From Acidithiobacillus montserratensis (GTDB lineage: Bacteria; Pseudomonadota; Gammaproteobacteria; Acidithiobacillales; Acidithiobacillaceae): 61,414 nt of DNA. How positions within the stretch are numbered: position 1 is the first letter of the stretch; every line of letters starts with the position of its first letter. Below the pieces are notes generated by a model. It did no database searches. It worked only from the letters and a program-made list of their open reading frames with translations, and had not been told where the DNA came from. The stretch is taken from positions 1 to 61,414 of the forward strand of contig NZ_JABBOU010000064.1 of the NCBI RefSeq assembly GCF_018853465.1, given 5' to 3'. Shown here one piece after another: positions 42,632 through 51,870 of this stretch. The translations under genes and the position numbers were made by a program.

Positions 42632-43678
42632 CTATTTTCTGAATCCTTGGAGAATGCTGTACAGCATGGCGAGAAAGGTCAGCGACCAGGCGGTCAAGGC
42701 CAGAAAAAAGAAAACCCTGCCCAGTGGATCCAGAAAAACCAGATGCATGCTTCGCGCCATATGCAGCGTGGCCAGACCATACATTCCCACGGGAAAAACC
42801 ATCGCCCAATAGGAAGCATCATAACGCAGCGGAAATTTGCGGATGACATAACGCCAGAAGCCAAGGATCAGCAACAAGGGTATCCACCAGCTTCCACCTG
42901 CCCAGTAAAACAGGGTGAAGCCTTTGATGAAAGGCAGCAAGGGCTGCAAATAGGGCGCGGACTCGCCATTGAGGACCAACAGTGATCCTGCAAGGGTGGA
43001 AATAGCCATGGCACCCATATTGCTCCAGTAGGAGGAATGCAGATGCTCAGGTATAAAGTCCATAAAAATCATCCGATAAAAAATCAGGGTCATGACCCAG
43101 ATATACAGCATTCCGCCCAAAAGCCAGAGACTCAGGGCGATAAAATCAAATTCGGCCCTGGGCAGGAATGCACAGCGGGTATCCAGCAACAAAATCAAAA
43201 CCGCAATGGATTGGGGCGCAATAATGTGGAGCAGCCAAACCCCGGAAATCCCTTCGGCCAGGCCAGGCTTACGGGGGTGCGTCACAAAGCGGGCCAGCAG
43301 TCCGTAATTCAAGGTCAGATACAGTAATGTGGCTATTCCTAAAAGGATTGTTGCCAGAAAAAGAGCATTTTCCAGGAGAATCAGTTGACTACCGAGCACC
43401 GCCGTAGCCGCAACCATGCTTAAAAATCCTGAGCCTTTGAGAATGGCGGAGAAATCCGCCAGCAACTCCGGCGCATAACGGTACAAACGCCAGAAATTCA
43501 ATAGCCAGAGCACTGCGTAAAAAAGGACATTCAGCCAAAGCAGGATTTTTGCCAAAAACATGACATGGAGCAGCTCCGCCGATATGGAAATGACGCCCGT
43601 TCCCATCACCAGCGTGAAATAGGCCGGTGAAAGATGTGCCACGCGCTGACTTATGTTTTTAATTTGTCGAGAAAACAC
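42632..43678 (-). CDS. TDT/SLAC1-family transporter (TehA-like)
   Basis: A 348-residue membrane protein with ten hydrophobic helices. The start, RVAHLSPAYFTLVMGTGVIS, carries the family's PxxFxxVMGTG motif. Helices such as ILLWLNVLFYAVLWLLNFW and ALSLWLLGGMLYIWVMTLIF follow. Family members export tellurite, C4-dicarboxylates or sulfite, or form anion channels. A sulfite or small-anion role would suit a sulfur oxidiser, but the substrate cannot be read from sequence. It borders the foreign Fic islet at its 5' side. Confidence 0.88.
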   Translation of the reverse strand: MFSRQIKNISQRVAHLSPAYFTLVMGTGVISISAELLHVMFLAKILLWLNVLFYAVLWLLNFWRLYRYAPELLADFSAILKGSGFLSMVAATAVLGSQLILLENALFLATILLGIATLLYLTLNYGLLARFVTHPRKPGLAEGISGVWLLHIIAPQSIAVLILLLDTRCAFLPRAEFDFIALSLWLLGGMLYIWVMTLIFYRMIFMDFIPEHLHSSYWSNMGAMAISTLAGSLLVLNGESAPYLQPLLPFIKGFTLFYWAGGSWWIPLLLILGFWRYVIRKFPLRYDASYWAMVFPVGMYGLATLHMARSMHLVFLDPLGRVFFFLALTAWSLTFLAMLYSILQGFRK

Positions 43679-43911
43679 TATTCAGTAATCCATTTTTGGG
43701 CTATTCAAAGCCAACATTGCAGCCAGTATATCTGTGTGGTCAGGATTATTCCCAGTCTTGGCGAACAGCAACAAAACTCATGGGGCTTGCACCCACTTCG
43801 GCCAACGCCAGCGATACTGAAGCGCCCCGGGTTCAGTGGAGGGTAATTTTTGTACTTCAAGCTGCCTTATTGGCTGCTCCACGAGCTGCGCATCTACCGC
43901 CCGCCCTTGTC
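43679..43911. other. Intergenic boundary of the Fic islet
   Basis: No gene. TGAAGCGCCCCGGG (43818-43831) resembles an IS3-type terminal sequence and may be an IS end relic; no partner repeat was seen. The Fic gene ends at 43912. Confidence 0.3.
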
Positions 43912-45135
43912 TCAGTCGGTCTTCTCTGGAAACAGTCCGGGCATCCAGCGTGACGCGAGCTTTGCAGGAAAGGCGAGGTGCAGTGGTGTTCGCGTACTCT
44001 CGGACGTGACTACGCCATGGCCGATAAGGGCCGAAACGATGCGGCGAGCCTGACGCTCGCCGGTCCCAACAATGGTGGCAACCTCGCCGCGCGGCAGTTC
44101 GTCACGATAGAGCAACGCTTCGAGGATGTTGTTGGCCTTAGGCGGCAGCCTGTTAAGGCGCATTTCCTCATCGGCCCAGGTAAGGATGCGCGCGCGAAGC
44201 TGGTCGGGCTGCATCAGCCTTTCCATGAATTTCACCTGATCAATGCAGGTGGTCAGGAAGAATGCCGTAAAGGCGGCGAGATTTTCTTCGCTGAGATTCC
44301 CCCGCCCGTCGAGAGCGTTACGGCGCATTTCGTCGCAGGCAGCGAGGTGGCTTTTGTATTCGTTAACGTTGCGGGCGAGCCCCCGCGCAATCGACCAGAC
44401 CGCGCCGGTATCGAGCGTATCCAACAGCGTGGCATGCGAAACGAGGCGTGCGACGCGGCCGTTGCCGTCCAGAAATGGATGAATCCATACCAGACGATGA
44501 TGCGCCGCTGCTGTGGCGATAATGGTCTCCGACTTGCCGAGCTTCGCATAGACCTCCTCGTAGCGCTTGAGGAAACGCGGTACGGCCGATGCGCTGACCG
44601 GGATATGTCGGCCGACCTGCACGTCACGCTGGCGCAGTTCGCCTGGGATGACCCTGATCTTCTCTTTGGTTTGGGGGTCTTCGACCCACAACAGTTCTTC
44701 GGGCAGCTGTTCGCAAAAGCGCCTGTGGATTTCGACGATCGTCTGGGTTGTCGTGGCAGGAGCCTTAAGCCCGCCGGTGTCGAGCCAGTGCTGAACAGCG
44801 ATATGTGCCTTGGCCTCAAGCTGGAGGTCGCGCTTCTTGTCATCCTGACTGTAATCGTCCTTGAGCGCGCGCTCGATGTCGATCGGGTGGGTGTCGTGGC
44901 CCTCGATGAGGTTGCTGTAATAGCAATTCATCACCCGCACAAGGGTAGCAAGTGAACTGAGCAGACTATCGGGTAGGGAGCGACGAAAGCCGGTACTCCT
45001 AACGGCCAGTTCGACCGCCAAATCGGTCAGTGTCGCCCGATGCCTGGAACCAACCCCGATCAGCAACGGCTCCATGGCTGAGATGGCCTCGCCACGATAG
45101 TTGGCCGCTTTAGTGTCCGCGTTCTTATTGGTCAT
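43912..45135 (-). CDS. Fic family protein (adenylyltransferase) with winged-helix tail
   Basis: A 407-residue protein. The inhibitory helix motif, YSNLIEGHDTHP (near residue 74), matches the (S/T)xxxE(G/N) type that blocks the active site within the same chain. The catalytic Fic loop is HPFLDGNGRVARL near residue 217. The C-terminal 80 residues form a winged helix (LPPKANNILEALLYRDELPR; GTGERQARRIVSALIGHGVV). Such enzymes attach AMP to target proteins; the target is unknown. Higher GC and flanking IS debris mark it as acquired. A dyad (45143-45156) overlaps its promoter region, suggesting self-control. Confidence 0.92.
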   Translation of the reverse strand: MTNKNADTKAANYRGEAISAMEPLLIGVGSRHRATLTDLAVELAVRSTGFRRSLPDSLLSSLATLVRVMNCYYSNLIEGHDTHPIDIERALKDDYSQDDKKRDLQLEAKAHIAVQHWLDTGGLKAPATTTQTIVEIHRRFCEQLPEELLWVEDPQTKEKIRVIPGELRQRDVQVGRHIPVSASAVPRFLKRYEEVYAKLGKSETIIATAAAHHRLVWIHPFLDGNGRVARLVSHATLLDTLDTGAVWSIARGLARNVNEYKSHLAACDEMRRNALDGRGNLSEENLAAFTAFFLTTCIDQVKFMERLMQPDQLRARILTWADEEMRLNRLPPKANNILEALLYRDELPRGEVATIVGTGERQARRIVSALIGHGVVTSESTRTPLHLAFPAKLASRWMPGLFPEKTD

Positions 45136-45142
45136 ATCTTAT

Positions 45143-45156
45143 TATGTAACAACATA
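45143..45156 (-). promoter_or_regulatory. Dyad upstream of the Fic gene
   Basis: TATGT-AACA-ACATA, a perfect inverted repeat seven bases before the start codon of the Fic gene at 45135, in AT-rich DNA. It may be the operator of the protein's own winged helix; inference. Confidence 0.4.
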
Positions 45157-45214
45157 TTGGTTCAAAGCAACCTGACAGAAAGGCCGCTTTGAAGTCCAGT
45201 TCCCTGTCCGGTTG

Positions 45215-45365
45215 TGTGAATCTTTGGACCGGCTGCAGCAAATGCACAATCTCAGCGACGAACAAACCGAATGCCAGATTCGGGTTCGCCTCAGTTTTCA
45301 GCGGTTTCTGTGAATCAGCCTGGAAAAAGCGGTGCCCGATTCAGAAGCGGGCTGGCAAGACCAAA
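45215..45365 (+). pseudogene. Remnant of an IS5-family transposase (N-terminal part)
   Basis: Translation on the plus strand gives LDRLQQMHNLSDEQTECQIR, then VRLSFQRFL, an in-frame stop, and ISLEKAVPDSEAGWQ. This matches the start of IS5-group transposases (NLSDxQTExQIRDRLSFxRFLGLxLExxVPD). The rest of the gene and both terminal repeats are missing. It lies between the Fic gene and tRNA-Ser. Confidence 0.7.
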
Positions 45366-45427
45366 TGTAAGACCAGAGAAAAATAAAGAAAATAAATACG
45401 CTATATCATTTAGTTGATTGTATTTAT

Positions 45428-45518
<91 letters not shown>

Positions 45519-45649
45519 TGAGGTTGCGCAGTGTAACCCAGACCCTGCGCAAAGAGCAATCATTGGAAAGATGCATTTAAAGGCTGGCGAGTTGGACAAC
45601 ACCACCGGCAAGCGGACAGATGACAAAGCCGGATGAACGGCAGTGGCCC

Positions 45650-46012
45650 TCAAAAACTCAGAATGACATCTGGATAGGAGGGCAATCCGGATAAGGCATT
45701 CTGAATACGGGTGAGCACGCCTGAGCGATCATTCTGAAATTGCACGCCGATGGCAGAGGGACGTCCGTCCCGGTTTTCCAGAGGGGTTACCCAGATGACT
45801 TTGCCCATCACCGGGGCACGGGGCTGACTGTCCGGCAGGGTAATCATCAACAACACTTCCGTACCCATGGGCAGGATATTGGGCGTTTCTACCAGCAGGC
45901 CACCACCCTTGATAGCCGGCATGAAACAACGCTGCACCGCCTGAGGATCGCGCAGCACTACGGACAAGGCGGTAGCTGCGCCTCCCGGTTTGGATTCAGT
46001 TTTGAATTCCAT
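45650..46012 (-). CDS. pilZ: PilZ domain protein (type IV pilus assembly type)
   Basis: A 120-residue single PilZ domain. ILPMGTEVLLMITLPDSQP and the strand PVMGKVIWVTPLENRDGRPS with GVQF match the family. The N-terminal c-di-GMP-binding RxxxR motif is not evident, as in the PilZ that acts in pilus assembly and does not bind the nucleotide. It overlaps the end of holB by 17 bases; the tmk-holB-pilZ order is standard. With pilF at 30 kb it suggests a type IV pilus in this organism. Confidence 0.9.
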   Translation of the reverse strand: MEFKTESKPGGAATALSVVLRDPQAVQRCFMPAIKGGGLLVETPNILPMGTEVLLMITLPDSQPRAPVMGKVIWVTPLENRDGRPSAIGVQFQNDRSGVLTRIQNALSGLPSYPDVILSF

Positions 46013-46997
46013 GGCTTATCCTCCTTGGCCACAATGTCAGCCAGTCCAAAAGCAGTTTTTCCATCACCATGACGCCGTTACTGTTCTGGGCCAGGGCCAC
46101 TGGCAACTGCAACCAGTCATCCAGGGCCGTCTGCAAGGCTTCGGCAGAAACATCCGGGGCCATGCGTTGCATTTCATTTAGATAGTCCAGGTCAGTGATT
46201 CTGTCCAGCAAGCCCTGTTGCAAACGCATACAATCGGCGATCAGCCCCAGAACCAACTCCCGAAGCAGGAGCAGATCCGTATTTTTGCTCCATTGTTCCG
46301 CCAGCTTCAGCGCTGCCACCACCCCCTGCCCCGGCAAATCCAGCAGAAGACGCAACCATTCCCGGCGCTGTTCGACCCAGCCAGATTCCCAAAGCTCCAG
46401 GGCCCGTGCCGGACGGTTACCCAACTGACGCAATAAAGCCGCACTGTGGTCGGCATCTATCCCCTGCTGTTGCAGCCATTGCCGGGATTCGGCCATCTCC
46501 ATGACGGGCAGAGGGATACGCTGCAGGCGAGAACGAATGGTGGGCAACAAGCGCGACGCCTGTTCACTGTACAGGAGCACATGCGCGCGGGCAGGTGGTT
46601 CTTCCAGGGTTTTCAGAATGGCATTGGCGGCGGCCAGCGTCATGGCTTCCGCATGATCTATACGAAGCCAGCGGGTGCTACTGACCTGGGGGGTGTATTG
46701 AATCCACTCCATGCCCTGACGCAGGGTATCAATGGCGATGGCCTTGCCCGGTTCAGTACTGACCATCCAGAGGTCCGGATGAGCCGCTTCGGCGAGCAGC
46801 TTGCAAGAACGGCAATCGCCACAGGCAAAGCCCTCCACGGTCGGTGCAAAACATAACTGCGCTGCCTGCAGGAGATCCAGATACCCGCCCAGCAGCGAAC
46901 CCGACTCACCAGTAGCCAGCATGGCCTGGGGCAAGCCGGATTGCAACAACGTCCGGATAGATTGCCAGGCCTTTGGGTCAGGGCGGAATATTTTCAT
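45996..46997 (-). CDS. holB: DNA polymerase III subunit delta-prime
   Basis: A 333-residue clamp-loader subunit. The P-loop is degenerate (LATGESGSLLGGY near residue 29), as expected for the inactive ATPase delta-prime. A zinc site, FACGDCRSCKLL, is near 57-68. The sensor segment ANAILKTLEEPPARAHVLLYS lies near 124-144 and TIRSRLQRIPLP near 153-164. Overlaps tmk by four bases. Confidence 0.95.
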   Translation of the reverse strand: MKIFRPDPKAWQSIRTLLQSGLPQAMLATGESGSLLGGYLDLLQAAQLCFAPTVEGFACGDCRSCKLLAEAAHPDLWMVSTEPGKAIAIDTLRQGMEWIQYTPQVSSTRWLRIDHAEAMTLAAANAILKTLEEPPARAHVLLYSEQASRLLPTIRSRLQRIPLPVMEMAESRQWLQQQGIDADHSAALLRQLGNRPARALELWESGWVEQRREWLRLLLDLPGQGVVAALKLAEQWSKNTDLLLLRELVLGLIADCMRLQQGLLDRITDLDYLNEMQRMAPDVSAEALQTALDDWLQLPVALAQNSNGVMVMEKLLLDWLTLWPRRISHGIQN

Positions 46998-47644
46998 GCA
47001 TAATGCCGCTGGAGTCGGGGAGCCAAAGCTTCCAACAGGGCCGCATGCACCTCATCAATGGGCACTGCCGCATCAATCCGCACAATACGCTCAGGCTCGG
47101 CAGCCTGACGCTCGGCAAAAACCGTGCGGGCCCGGGTGAAAAATGCCGTATGCTCCTGCTCGAGACGATCGGCTTTACGGGCGCGAATCCGGGCAGCACC
47201 CAATTCGGGACTCAGATCAAACCAGAAAGTCAGATCAGGAGCCTGTGTAATTCCAGCCCAGCTGGCCAGTTCGGCAATGCGTTCGTGGGGAAAGCCCCGG
47301 CCGCCACTCTGATAGGCGTACGTGGAATCCTCATAGCGGTCACAGAGCACGATTTTCCCTTCCGCGAGGGCGGGCTGAATCCGGTTTAACCAGTGATCGC
47401 GCCGCCCGGCATAGAGGAGGAGCAGTTCGGCTTGCGCATCGAGGGTCAGTTCCGGATTCAAAAAAATGCTGCGCAACGCTTCACCCAGAAGCCCGCCTCC
47501 CGGTTCCCTGGTACGGACAACCGTAAAGCCTCTGGCCTCGCAAAAGGCGGCCAGTATGGGCATGGCAGAGCTCTTGCCCGCGCCTTCAATACCTTCCAGG
47601 GTGATGAACATGCCCTGCCGGGTCGTGGATTTCTGTGCCGTCAT
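46994..47644 (-). CDS. tmk: Thymidylate kinase
   Basis: A 216-residue enzyme that phosphorylates dTMP. P-loop: FITLEGIEGAGKSSAM (residues 13-28). The DRYEDSTYAYQSGGRGF segment carries the DRY/H motif and TREPGGGLLGE the Arg that binds dTMP. The LID region has RARKADRLEQEHTAFF. It starts four bases inside mltG's end. Confidence 0.97.
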   Translation of the reverse strand: MTAQKSTTRQGMFITLEGIEGAGKSSAMPILAAFCEARGFTVVRTREPGGGLLGEALRSIFLNPELTLDAQAELLLLYAGRRDHWLNRIQPALAEGKIVLCDRYEDSTYAYQSGGRGFPHERIAELASWAGITQAPDLTFWFDLSPELGAARIRARKADRLEQEHTAFFTRARTVFAERQAAEPERIVRIDAAVPIDEVHAALLEALAPRLQRHYA

Positions 47645-48654
47645 GAAGCCACCCTTGCCGTAGCTTGCAGATACTGTTTTATCTGCCGGATATGTTGCGC
47701 ATAAGTGCTGGAATAATGATAGGTGTTGGCTTGGGCGATAAAATAGAGATCCTGGCTGTTACTGGGATGCAATACCGCCTGTAAACTGCTCATTCCGGGC
47801 ATGGAGATGGGTGTTGGTGGTAAGCCCGCATGCAGATAAGTATTGAACGGACTGGCAACCTGCATGTCCTGGGCAGTCAAATGCCCCTGATAATGCTTGC
47901 CCAGGGCGTAAATCACCGTAGGGTCCGACTGTAGAGGCATCCCCTTACGCAAGCGATTCAGAAACACGGCCGCAATATGAGCCTGCTGTGCCGGAGGAGC
48001 ACCTTCCTTCTGGACGATGGAAGCCAGAATGAGCGCTTGATAAGGATTTTGTAAAGGCAGTCCGGGGGCACGCTGCGACCACAAATGCCTGAGATTAGCC
48101 TGCATCCGCTGATAGGCCCGTTTGAGAATACTCAAGGCCGTAGTGCCGGGTACATAGCGATAACTATCAGGGAACAGCCACCCCTCGGCGCTGTCGTGAG
48201 CGCCTATCCCCAAATCCGCCAGTTGCCGCGCTGCCTGCGCATCTGCTGGCAGTGTGTGCAGGTTCACATAGGGAGCATGGCTGTGCAGTTCTTGCAGTAC
48301 CATTGCCAGCGTCCATCCGGGTATGATCACCAGATTCAAGGGCGTGGATTGGCCATTGCGCAAACGCTCCAGGACCTGTTCCTGCGAAACCCGGCCCTGA
48401 AAATCATACAAACCCGCTTGCAGAATGGGATGTCCGGCTAACATCCAGGCCAGTCGGAACATCTGCGGATAAGGTAAAATCCCGGCCCTATGCAAAGCCT
48501 GAATGCTTTCCAGGGTCCCGCTGCCGAGGCGGATAGGCACCTGTTTTCCTGTTTTGGGTAGGGTTTGCGGCCAGTACATACTGAAAGCAAAGTACCCCAG
48601 CGGGGCCAGAATGATGACCAGTAGAAATGACAGGAAAATACGCCGCATCAGCAA
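47641..48654 (-). CDS. mltG: Endolytic murein transglycosylase MltG (YceG)
   Basis: A 337-residue inner-membrane protein that cuts nascent glycan chains. One N-terminal helix, IFLSFLLVIILAPLGYFAFS (residues 5-24), is followed by a LysM-like region. The YceG domain contains the catalytic glutamate in LILASIVQKEGAPPAQQAH (near 216-234), then VFLNRLRKGMPLQSDPTVIY and NTYLHAGLPPTPISMPG. Overlaps pabC at its start and tmk at its end. Confidence 0.95.
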   Translation of the reverse strand: MLMRRIFLSFLLVIILAPLGYFAFSMYWPQTLPKTGKQVPIRLGSGTLESIQALHRAGILPYPQMFRLAWMLAGHPILQAGLYDFQGRVSQEQVLERLRNGQSTPLNLVIIPGWTLAMVLQELHSHAPYVNLHTLPADAQAARQLADLGIGAHDSAEGWLFPDSYRYVPGTTALSILKRAYQRMQANLRHLWSQRAPGLPLQNPYQALILASIVQKEGAPPAQQAHIAAVFLNRLRKGMPLQSDPTVIYALGKHYQGHLTAQDMQVASPFNTYLHAGLPPTPISMPGMSSLQAVLHPSNSQDLYFIAQANTYHYSSTYAQHIRQIKQYLQATARVAS

Positions 48655-49499
48655 TATCCCAGACCCAGTTCAGCCTGCCAGGCCAGTATGCGCGCGCTGA
48701 TGGCGCCCCGATCACCGGGCAGGCTCCGCTCTTGAAACTGTTTGACCGGCCAGATGCCGATCAGGCTGTTGCTGAAAAAAATCTCGTCGGCATCATCGAG
48801 AACCTCCGCAGGATAATCCCCCATCACTGCGGGAGTCCCCCATTCCTGCAAACAGTTCAGGATGACCTGACGCTGAATCCCGGCAATTCCACCGTTATCC
48901 AGAGAGGGGGTATACACCCTGCCTGCAGAAACCCAGAAAAGATTGGACATGATACCCTCACGCAGAAACCCCTGCTGATCGAGGAGAATACCCTCTGCGT
49001 AGACCGGCGGAAGTGCCGCCCTCGCCATGATCTGATTCAAACGATTAAGGGTTTTGGCTTGCAGATAGGGTGCTCCGGTGAGTAGGGGAACGCTGCAAAT
49101 ATCGGTATGAATGCCCGGTTGCCAATGATCCACGCTGCGCAGGGGCCAATCAGACGCAAACAACGCGCGGGAAGGCGAACGGTGCTGAGGAATACCATAT
49201 CCCCAACCCGGTCCCCGACTCAAAACCAGCTTGAGCACATAACGCTCGCAACCGGCCATCTTCTTTTGCAATTGCTGCAGATCATCCTGCCACTGCTCCG
49301 GGTGCGGCGCAGTCATGTGCAATATGTCAGCACCGGACTGGAGCCGCTGAAGATGTGCGTCCCAGAACAGGGGTTTGCCATGAATGACCGGAATAGTCTC
49401 GAAAAGACCATCCCCGTAATGGAAAGCACGATCCAGTACCGCCGGACAAGCCCCCTTTACTGGCGGGTGCCCATCCATCAAAACGGCCTGCTCGCTCAC
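48648..49499 (-). CDS. pabC: Aminodeoxychorismate lyase PabC
   Basis: A 283-residue PLP-dependent class IV lyase that makes 4-aminobenzoate for folate. RAFHYGDGLFETIPV (residues 24-38) and the region with KTLNRLNQIMARAALP, whose Lys near 148 is the PLP anchor candidate, fit the family. EGIMSNLFWVSAGRVYTPSL follows. It lies between fabF and mltG, the classical place for pabC. It starts eight bases after the fabF stop. Confidence 0.93.
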   Translation of the reverse strand: MSEQAVLMDGHPPVKGACPAVLDRAFHYGDGLFETIPVIHGKPLFWDAHLQRLQSGADILHMTAPHPEQWQDDLQQLQKKMAGCERYVLKLVLSRGPGWGYGIPQHRSPSRALFASDWPLRSVDHWQPGIHTDICSVPLLTGAPYLQAKTLNRLNQIMARAALPPVYAEGILLDQQGFLREGIMSNLFWVSAGRVYTPSLDNGGIAGIQRQVILNCLQEWGTPAVMGDYPAEVLDDADEIFFSNSLIGIWPVKQFQERSLPGDRGAISARILAWQAELGLGYC

Positions 49500-49507
49500 C
49501 GCAGGAA

Positions 49508-50749
49508 TCAGTCGCTATAGCGGCGGAATACGAGGGTGCTGTTGGTCCCACCAAAACCGAAAGAATTACTCAGGGCCACATCAACCGTCTGCTTGCGCGC
49601 CTGTAATGGCACATAGTCCAGATCGCAGCCTTCATCCGCCGCTTCAAGGTTGATAGTCGGCGGCAATATTCCGTGATACAGGGCCAGGGTGGTGAATACC
49701 GCCTCCACGCCACCCGCCGCGCCCAGCAGATGACCGGTCATGGACTTGGTGGAGCTCATGGCCAGAGAACGGACATGGTCACCGAATACCGTATGAACAG
49801 CTTCCGTCTCCGCCCGGTCACCCAAGGGAGTGGAAGTACCGTGAGCATTGATATAGCCCACCTGTTCGGGGGCAATACCGGCATTGTGCAACGCTACCCG
49901 CATACACCTGGCGGCGCCCTCCCCTCCGGCAGCGGGCTGAGTCATATGATAGGCGTCAGAGCTCATCCCGTAACCCGCCAGTTCCCCGTAAATCCGGGCA
50001 CCACGGCGTCTGGCGAATTCATATTCTTCCAGCACCAGAACACCGGCACCTTCACCCAGCACGAAACCATCGCGGTCCTTATCCCAGGGGCGACTGGCCT
50101 TTTCCGGGGCATCATTGCGGGTGGAGAGTGCCCGCGCCGCCGAGAAGCCACCCAGTCCCAGGGGGCTGATGGCGGCTTCGGCGCCACCGGCAATCATGAC
50201 GTCAGCATCTCCGTATTCAATGAGGCGCGCCGCATCACCAATGGAATGTGTACCTGTGGAACAGGCTGTCGCCATGGCAATATTGGGACCCTTGGCGCCA
50301 TACATGATGGATATATGCCCGGCGACCATGTTCACAATACAACGCGGAATGAAAAACGGAGAAATGCGGCGAGGACCGCTTTCGGTGACAATCTGATGCT
50401 CCGATTCGATGCCGGGCAAACCACCAATACCGCTGCCGATGGATACGCCCACCCGCTCGGCGATGTCCGGACTGATTTTCAGACCCGCATCTTCAATGGC
50501 TTCCATCGCCGCCACGATGCCGTAATGAATAAATAAATCCATTTTTTTGGCATCCTTGCCGGAAATGTACTGGCTGATATCAAAATCACGCACTTCTCCG
50601 GCAATTTGCGAGCTATAGGGGCCGGGGTCAATGCGGGTAACGCGGCCGATACCGCTGCGTCCCTGGACAATGGCATCCCATGCAGCCGGAATGCCAATAC
50701 CCACCGGCGAGACGATACCCAGTCCCGTAATGACTACGCGCTTCTTCAA
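49508..50749 (-). CDS. fabF: 3-oxoacyl-ACP synthase II FabF
   Basis: A 413-residue condensing enzyme elongating fatty acids. Residues 1-15 are [15 protein letters not shown]. The nucleophilic cysteine is in [14 protein letters not shown] near 164. The two histidines are in [15 protein letters not shown] near 304 and [15 protein letters not shown] near 341. The GFGGTN loop closes the C terminus ([13 protein letters not shown]). The length is normal. It follows acpP after a 38-bp spacer. Confidence 0.98.
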   Translation of the reverse strand: MKKRVVITGLGIVSPVGIGIPAAWDAIVQGRSGIGRVTRIDPGPYSSQIAGEVRDFDISQYISGKDAKKMDLFIHYGIVAAMEAIEDAGLKISPDIAERVGVSIGSGIGGLPGIESEHQIVTESGPRRISPFFIPRCIVNMVAGHISIMYGAKGPNIAMATACSTGTHSIGDAARLIEYGDADVMIAGGAEAAISPLGLGGFSAARALSTRNDAPEKASRPWDKDRDGFVLGEGAGVLVLEEYEFARRRGARIYGELAGYGMSSDAYHMTQPAAGGEGAARCMRVALHNAGIAPEQVGYINAHGTSTPLGDRAETEAVHTVFGDHVRSLAMSSTKSMTGHLLGAAGGVEAVFTTLALYHGILPPTINLEAADEGCDLDYVPLQARKQTVDVALSNSFGFGGTNSTLVFRRYSD

Positions 50750-50787
50750 AGCTCAGTTCTCCTCATGAACCTTAAACGAATCGCTGT

Positions 50788-51036
50788 TCAGGCATCCTTG
50801 GCGGGCATGTGGGCAGTCACATAATCAATAGCCTGCTGTACCGTAGCAATTTTTTCGGCTTCTTCATCGGGAATTTCGCAGTCAAATTCTTCTTCGAGGG
50901 CCATGACCAGTTCTACAGTATCCAGAGAATCAGCGCCCAGATCATCTACAAAGGAAGCTTCATTGGTCACTTCATCTTCATTCACGCCCAACTGCTCGAC
51001 TACCACTTTCTTTACGCGTTCAGCCACATTTTCCAT
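50788..51036 (-). CDS. acpP: Acyl carrier protein
   Basis: An 82-residue acidic carrier of fatty-acyl chains. The phosphopantetheine serine is in [20 protein letters not shown] (Ser near residue 37). The start chosen is the ATG at 51036 ([20 protein letters not shown]), ten bases after AAGGAG. An upstream in-frame start at 51099 would add 21 residues that the family lacks. Confidence 0.98.
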   Translation of the reverse strand: MENVAERVKKVVVEQLGVNEDEVTNEASFVDDLGADSLDTVELVMALEEEFDCEIPDEEAEKIATVQQAIDYVTAHMPAKDA

Positions 51037-51120
51037 TTGGGAGAAACTCCTTTGCTGGTTAAAAATTATTGTCGGCGAGATTGGACCACAGGGGTGCAAT
51101 CCTGTAAAGCCAACACCGTC

Positions 51121-51870
51121 CTATCCCATCCACATACCACCATTGACATGCAGAATCTGTCCAGTGACGTAGCCTGCCCGGGGACTGGCCAGATACGCCA
51201 CGGCCCCAGCCACGTCGGCCACAGCGCCCAGACGGCCTGCCGGAATCTGCTGCAGCAATGCTTCCTTGTGCGCCTCGGACAGACCTTCTGTCATATCGGT
51301 GGTGATAAAACCGGGTGCAACGCAGTTGACCGTCACCTGGCGAGCGGCCACCTCTCGCGCCATAGCCCGGGTGAATCCCGCCACTCCTGCCTTGGCAGCG
51401 GCATAATTACTCTGTCCGGCATTGCCCATACTGCCCACTACCGAGGTGATGTTGATTATACGTCCAAAACGCGCCTTAAGCATATCGCGCACACAGATTT
51501 TGCTGAGGCGATAGACGGCGCGCAAATTGGTGGCCATGACTGCGTCCCAGTCTTCATCTTTCATGCGCAGAAGCAACTGGTCACGGGTAATGCCGGCATT
51601 ATTGACGAGAATGGTGGGAGCACCGTACTGACTCTGGATCTGCTTCAGACAGTCATCCATCGCCGCATCATCAGTCACATCCAGAACCATTCCCAGGCCT
51701 TGAATGCCCTGCGCCGCAAAATCTGCTGTAATCGCTTCGGCGCCCTTGCTACTTGTTGCGGTGGCAATCACGAAATTTCCATCCAGGCCGAGCACCCGGG
51801 CGACTTCCTGACCAATGCCACGACTGCCGCCGGTCACCAGCGCTACGGTTTTATCAGTACGCGCTTCCAT
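51121..51870 (-). CDS. fabG: 3-oxoacyl-ACP reductase FabG
   Basis: A 249-residue short-chain dehydrogenase reducing 3-oxoacyl-ACP with NADPH. Cofactor loop VTGGSRGIGQEVARVL lies at residues 13-28, NNAG near 90, and the catalytic Ser-Tyr-Lys set in ITSVVGSMGNAGQSNYAAAKAG (near 140-161). The ending TGQILHVNGGMWMG is typical. It starts at the last base of fabD. Confidence 0.98.
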   Translation of the reverse strand: MEARTDKTVALVTGGSRGIGQEVARVLGLDGNFVIATATSSKGAEAITADFAAQGIQGLGMVLDVTDDAAMDDCLKQIQSQYGAPTILVNNAGITRDQLLLRMKDEDWDAVMATNLRAVYRLSKICVRDMLKARFGRIINITSVVGSMGNAGQSNYAAAKAGVAGFTRAMAREVAARQVTVNCVAPGFITTDMTEGLSEAHKEALLQQIPAGRLGAVADVAGAVAYLASPRAGYVTGQILHVNGGMWMG

